In this document: piece by piece, positions 13,716 through 16,611 of the stretch | Numbering within the stretch: the first letter of the stretch is position 1 | Layout of the letters: each line of letters opens with the position of its first letter | Assembly: GCA_905214825.1 (NCBI GenBank) | Contig: CAJMNV010000029.1 | Span: forward strand, 1 to 16,611 | Origin: an uncultured bacterium | Lineage (GTDB): Bacteria > Bacillota > Clostridia > Lachnospirales > Anaerotignaceae | DNA length: 16,611 nt | Direction of reading: 5' to 3' | Translations under genes and position numbers: made by a program | The notes under the pieces: model-generated | The model's input: the letters and a program-made list of their open reading frames with translations, nothing else | What the model was told of the DNA's origin: nothing | The model's database searches: none

Positions 13716-15353
13716 ATGGAACAGCAAAATATGTTTTGTTATCAATGTCAAGAAACAGCAGGTTGTAAAGGGTGTACCCGTGTGGGGGTATGTGGCAAAA
13801 CAGCACAAACCGCAGGTTTACAAGATGTTTTGATTTATGCAACAAAAGGTTTGTCAGAAGTGGCAACAAAATTGCGTGAAGCTGGAAAAGAAATACAACA
13901 AGCAGTCAATCATTTGGTAACAGAAAATTTGTTTATTACAATTACCAATGCAAATTTTGATGATGAAAAAATTACAAAAAAAATTGTAGAAACATTGGAA
14001 TGTAAAAAAGCGTTATTGACAGAATTGGGCGATACCAATGCACTGTCTGATGCTGCAACATGGTATGCAACAGAAAATTTTGAACAAAAAATGCCGCAAG
14101 CAAGCGTATTGGCAACAGAACATGAAGATATTCGTAGTTTGCGTGAATTGATTGTATATGGTTTGAAAGGTATGGCGGCATACAACAAACATGCAAATGC
14201 ATTGGGCAAAGCACAAGAAGAAATTGACGCATTTTTGCAAAAAGCATTGGCAAAAACATTGGACGATAGCTTAGATGCAGAAGCATTGATTGCATTGACA
14301 ATGGAAACCGGTAAATTTGGTGTGGATGTGATGGCGTTGCTGGATGACGCAAATACAAGTGCATATGGCAATCCACAAATTACAAAAGTAAATATTGGTG
14401 TGAGAAATCATCCTGCAATTTTGGTATCTGGTCATGATTTGCATGATTTGGAAATATTGTTGAAACAAACAGAGGGTACAGGTGTTGATGTGTATACACA
14501 TTCCGAAATGTTGCCTGCACATTATTACCCTGCATTCCAAAAATATGAACATTTTGTAGGAAATTATGGCAATGCTTGGTGGCAACAAAAAGAGGAATTT
14601 GAAGCATTTCAGGGGCCTATCCTTTTGACAACAAATTGTTTGATACCACCTTTGGAAAGTTATAAAGATCGCATTTATACCACAGGGGCTGTTGGTTTTA
14701 CAGGTTGTAAACACATTGAAGGCAGTTTTGGAGAAGAAAAAGATTTTTCCGAAATTATCGCACATGCGAAAAAATGTCCAGCTCCAAAAGAGTTGGAAAC
14801 AGGTGAAATCATTGGTGGTTTTGCACATAATCAAGTGTTGTCTTTGGCTGATAAAGTGGTTGATGCAGTAAAAAGCGGTGCAATCAAAAAATTTGTGGTT
14901 ATGGCTGGTTGTGATGGTCGTAGTCCAAAAAGAAATTATTATACTGATTTTGCGAAAGCGTTGCCAAAAGATACTGTCATTTTGACAGCAGGCTGTGCAA
15001 AATATAAATATAATAAATTGGATTTGGGCGATATTCAGGGTATCCCTCGTGTGTTAGACGCAGGACAATGTAACGATAGCTATTCTTTGGCAGTGATTGC
15101 ATTGAAATTGAAAGAAGTATTTGGTTTGGAAGATGTGAACGAATTACCGATTATATACAATATTGCATGGTATGAACAAAAAGCGGTGATTGTATTGTTG
15201 GCATTGCTGTATTTGGGTGTGAAAAACATTCATTTAGGGCCAACATTGCCTGCATTCCTTTCTCCCAATGTAGCAAAAGTGCTTGTAGAAAACTTCGGTA
15301 TTGCAGGCATTGGCACGGTAGAAGAAGATATGGCACAATTTTTCGGAGCATAA
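13716..15353 (+). CDS. hcp: Hydroxylamine reductase / hybrid-cluster protein (Hcp), class I-type N terminus
   Basis: A 545-aa cytosolic iron-sulfur protein. Hcp reduces hydroxylamine in vitro and acts as a nitric oxide reductase or S-nitrosylating enzyme in vivo. The N-terminal cluster motif is C8-x2-C11-x8-C20-x5-C26, typical of the [4Fe-4S] classes, with an additional Cys17. All hybrid-cluster ligands known from Desulfovibrio are present in order: His240, Glu264, Cys308, Cys399 (persulfide position, AGCDGR), Cys427, Cys452, Glu487 and Lys489. Length is normal for the short-spacer form. A strong AAGGAGG ribosome site precedes the ATG. The gene follows the cupin and ends at a perfect hairpin. 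The electron donor Hcr is not encoded here. Expression is probably induced by nitrite or nitric oxide. Confidence 0.97.
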   Translation: MEQQNMFCYQCQETAGCKGCTRVGVCGKTAQTAGLQDVLIYATKGLSEVATKLREAGKEIQQAVNHLVTENLFITITNANFDDEKITKKIVETLECKKALLTELGDTNALSDAATWYATENFEQKMPQASVLATEHEDIRSLRELIVYGLKGMAAYNKHANALGKAQEEIDAFLQKALAKTLDDSLDAEALIALTMETGKFGVDVMALLDDANTSAYGNPQITKVNIGVRNHPAILVSGHDLHDLEILLKQTEGTGVDVYTHSEMLPAHYYPAFQKYEHFVGNYGNAWWQQKEEFEAFQGPILLTTNCLIPPLESYKDRIYTTGAVGFTGCKHIEGSFGEEKDFSEIIAHAKKCPAPKELETGEIIGGFAHNQVLSLADKVVDAVKSGAIKKFVVMAGCDGRSPKRNYYTDFAKALPKDTVILTAGCAKYKYNKLDLGDIQGIPRVLDAGQCNDSYSLAVIALKLKEVFGLEDVNELPIIYNIAWYEQKAVIVLLALLYLGVKNIHLGPTLPAFLSPNVAKVLVENFGIAGIGTVEEDMAQFFGA

Positions 15354-15387
15354 GTGAAAGAAAATTTTTTCAAAATAGCAAAATTTG

Positions 15388-15421
15388 GCGGTATCACAGA
15401 AGTGATACCGCTTTTGTTTTT
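15388..15421 (+). terminator. Terminator of hcp
   Basis: A perfect 10-bp stem GCGGTATCAC/GTGATACCGC (15388-15397 with 15402-15411) with an AGAA loop is followed by TTTTGTTTTTT. It starts 35 bases after the hcp stop. The symmetrical stem could also serve a minus-strand transcript arriving from the right. Confidence 0.9.
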
Positions 15422-15454
15422 TGGAATATTTATTTTCGCACATACCCAGAATAT

Positions 15455-15595
15455 TTAAAAGTCATAACAACCATGTGGACAACCATAAAAGATGACAGTT
15501 GCAATCGAAATGAAGAAAATAGCAATAGGAATAGGAATGTAAAAACAGCTTGCAATACCAAAAATAACAAACAAAGTGATACATGATGTATCCAT
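15455..15595 (-). CDS. Possible 46-aa hydrophobic membrane peptide
   Basis: The gap 15422-15717 has no long ORF. On the minus strand a 46-codon ORF encodes a strongly hydrophobic peptide: a stretch TLFVIFGIASCFYIPIPIAI, then FFISIATVIFYG, and a polar tail CPHGCYDF with two Cys. The amino-acid pattern looks like a real membrane protein rather than random reading. Against this, there is no ribosome site before the ATG, an in-frame stop lies just upstream, and a second overlapping minus-strand frame (to 15430) is also hydrophobic. It could be a genuine small protein, the end of a decayed gene, or chance. The hcp hairpin could terminate it. Confidence 0.3.
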   Translation of the reverse strand: MDTSCITLFVIFGIASCFYIPIPIAIFFISIATVIFYGCPHGCYDF

Positions 15596-15717
15596 GCATA
15601 AGATGGATTATGGTTTATATGGTGGAAATACAGAGAAAATGCTTGTTTACGACATGGTTCTATGGTATTCTGCTTAAATGGAAATAATATGATGCAGAAA
15701 GGAATTGTAGTGGAAAT

Positions 15718-16383
15718 ATGAAATTGAGAAAAATATGGTTTGCAGTATTGATTTTGTTTATGATGATGAGTATCTGGTTCAAAAATACAGGGATAGCTAC
15801 TGATATGTTTTGGATGATATATGGTATTGGTATTGCAATTTGGTTTTTGGGGGCGATTGTCATCAACCAAAAATGGCTACAAGAATTTTATAAAGAATTA
15901 GAGCAAAAAGCACCATTGATGAAATCAGATGCAGACCAATATATCAAAGAAATGGAGACGTTGTTGGAAGGAAAAAAAAGCCCCATGTTGATTGCAATAT
16001 TGTTAAACAATATTGGAGCAGCGTATCTATACAAAAGAGAATATGAAACAGCAACAAAAAAATTGTTGACAGTACCTGCAAAGGGTATTAAAAAATTCCT
16101 TGCTCCAATTTATTACAGCAATTTGGCACAAGCATTGTATTGCAGTGGAAAAGAAGATGCATTTTTGAAATTGTTGGTTTTGAAAGTACAGGAATTAGAA
16201 ATGTATAAAGAAATGGCAAAAAAGGATACTGCATTGGAAGCAAATGCAATCAGTATGGATTTGTATCGTATGTTGGCAGAAGGACAGAAAAAAGAAGTAA
16301 AAAAAATATTGGCAGAACACCCTGAGTGGAAACAAGATGAAAATTGGCGTAATCCACTAGATGTGATAAACCAAAAATTGTAA
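15718..16383 (+). CDS. Membrane-anchored TPR-like protein, unknown function
   Basis: A 221-aa protein with two N-terminal membrane helices (about 6-20 and 31-50) joined by a short loop, followed by a cytoplasmic helical domain. Helical pairs such as ILLNNIGAAYLYKREYETATKKLL and IYYSNLAQALYCSGKEDAFLKLL have TPR spacing (A/G-x3-Y patterns). No catalytic motif is visible. The ribosome site is poor: AAAGGA is 14 bases upstream and GTGGA is closer. It is probably a single-gene unit between the hcp terminator and the hairpin at 16391. Related clostridial proteins are usually annotated hypothetical. A scaffold role is possible but unsupported. Confidence 0.8.
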   Translation: MKLRKIWFAVLILFMMMSIWFKNTGIATDMFWMIYGIGIAIWFLGAIVINQKWLQEFYKELEQKAPLMKSDADQYIKEMETLLEGKKSPMLIAILLNNIGAAYLYKREYETATKKLLTVPAKGIKKFLAPIYYSNLAQALYCSGKEDAFLKLLVLKVQELEMYKEMAKKDTALEANAISMDLYRMLAEGQKKEVKKILAEHPEWKQDENWRNPLDVINQKL

Positions 16384-16384
16384 T

Positions 16385-16421
16385 AAAAAATAGCTGTTGT
16401 ATGATACAACAGCTATTTTTT
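16385..16421. terminator. Bidirectional terminator between the TPR-like gene and the regulator gene
   Basis: A 10-bp perfect stem TAGCTGTTGT/ACAACAGCTA (16391-16400 with 16406-16415) has a 5-base loop and is bordered by A6 on the left and T6 on the right. Both strands therefore read as hairpin plus T-tract. The two neighbouring genes converge here, and the regulator stop codon overlaps its edge. Confidence 0.9.
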
Positions 16422-16611
16422 ATGATTTATGTTGATTTCTTAAATGCATATATACAGTATTTTTGGATATACCCATATGGTTGGCAACAATCACAACAGC
16501 ATCTTTCAAATTGAAAATGCCTTTTTGTGCCAAAATATGTATGATTTCTTTGTTTTTGTTTGCAGTGGTGATAGAAGGATTGCTATAAACGGCATTTCTT
16601 GCGGTTTCTAA
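16420..16611 (-). CDS. YheO/DauR-type transcriptional regulator, C-terminal HTH (partial)
   Basis: Only the last 63 residues are in the window; the 5' end lies beyond position 16611. The segment KEIIHILAQKGIFNLKDAVVIVANHMGISKNTVYMHLRN matches the C-terminal helix-turn-helix of YheO/DauR-family regulators (HTH_22 type), where the pattern G-x-F-x-L-K-x-A-V-x-x-V-A precedes the recognition helix S-K-x-T-V-Y-x-x-L. These proteins have an N-terminal PAS-like domain, which should lie to the right. DauR in Pseudomonas controls D-arginine catabolism, but the effector here cannot be inferred. The gene ends at the shared bidirectional terminator. Confidence 0.85.
   Translation of the reverse strand, partial: LETARNAVYSNPSITTANKNKEIIHILAQKGIFNLKDAVVIVANHMGISKNTVYMHLRNQHKS

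Noticed and set aside
13187..15478. Exact 13-base match AACAACCATGTGG at 13187-13199 and 15466-15478
   Set aside because: In 16.6 kb about two exact 13-mer matches are expected by chance, and the flanks do not match.
15430..15870. 146-codon minus-strand ORF overlapping the start of the TPR-like gene
   Set aside because: Its N-terminal third is antisense to a better-supported gene and has His/Pro/Asn-rich composition typical of a shadow frame; no ribosome site.

Overview
The window is AT-rich DNA from an anaerobic Firmicute, most likely class Clostridia (Lachnospirales-like). The main reasons are A/T-biased codon use, strong GGAGG-type ribosome sites, a SpoIID-domain protein, an IscR-type Rrf2 regulator and a clostridial-type hybrid-cluster protein beside a cupin. 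No rRNA, tRNA, CRISPR array or intact insertion sequence is visible. Species cannot be fixed from the sequence alone.

Layout. (1) 1-354: a terminator for an upstream gene, then a GC-rich island with a 72-codon minus-strand ORF of unknown nature. (2) 355-2464, minus strand: a compact three-gene unit of MATE exporter, small membrane protein and lspA. Its promoter overlaps a perfect palindrome and is followed by a UUCG-capped terminator-like leader hairpin. (3) 2719-5055, plus strand: a lipoprotein with an SLH repeat and a SpoIID/LytB lytic transglycosylase domain, ending at a bidirectional terminator. (4) 5109-6011, minus strand: a YbaK/EbsC deacylase followed by an IscR-like Rrf2 regulator. 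(5) 6155-11574, plus strand: two tandem near-consensus promoters separated by a terminator, then a five-gene operon of DltA-like adenylating ligase, GNAT acyltransferase, acyl carrier protein, AlgI-type MBOAT and DltD-like SGNH protein. (6) 11795-12991: an unrecognised basic, coiled-coil-like protein behind a possible sigma-D/sigma-28 promoter. (7) 13358-15353: cupin plus Hcp (nitrosative/redox stress). (8) 15354-16611: a possible small minus-strand membrane peptide, a membrane-anchored TPR-like protein, and the C-terminal end of a YheO/DauR-type regulator entering from the right edge.

The main point of interest is region 5. It has the logic of the D-alanylation (Dlt) pathway: activate an amino acid, load it on a carrier protein, pass it through a membrane acyltransferase to a surface polymer with help from an SGNH protein. 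It departs from canonical dlt in three ways. A GNAT gene is wedged between ligase and carrier and overlaps both. The MBOAT is AlgI/PatA-sized rather than DltB-sized. The Cys that enforces D-Ala selection in DltA (Cys269 in Bacillus enzymes) is Val273 here, while the amino-group-binding Asp is kept. I infer a cell-envelope modification system that may add an N-acylated or non-D-Ala aminoacyl group. The chemistry is not shown by sequence alone.
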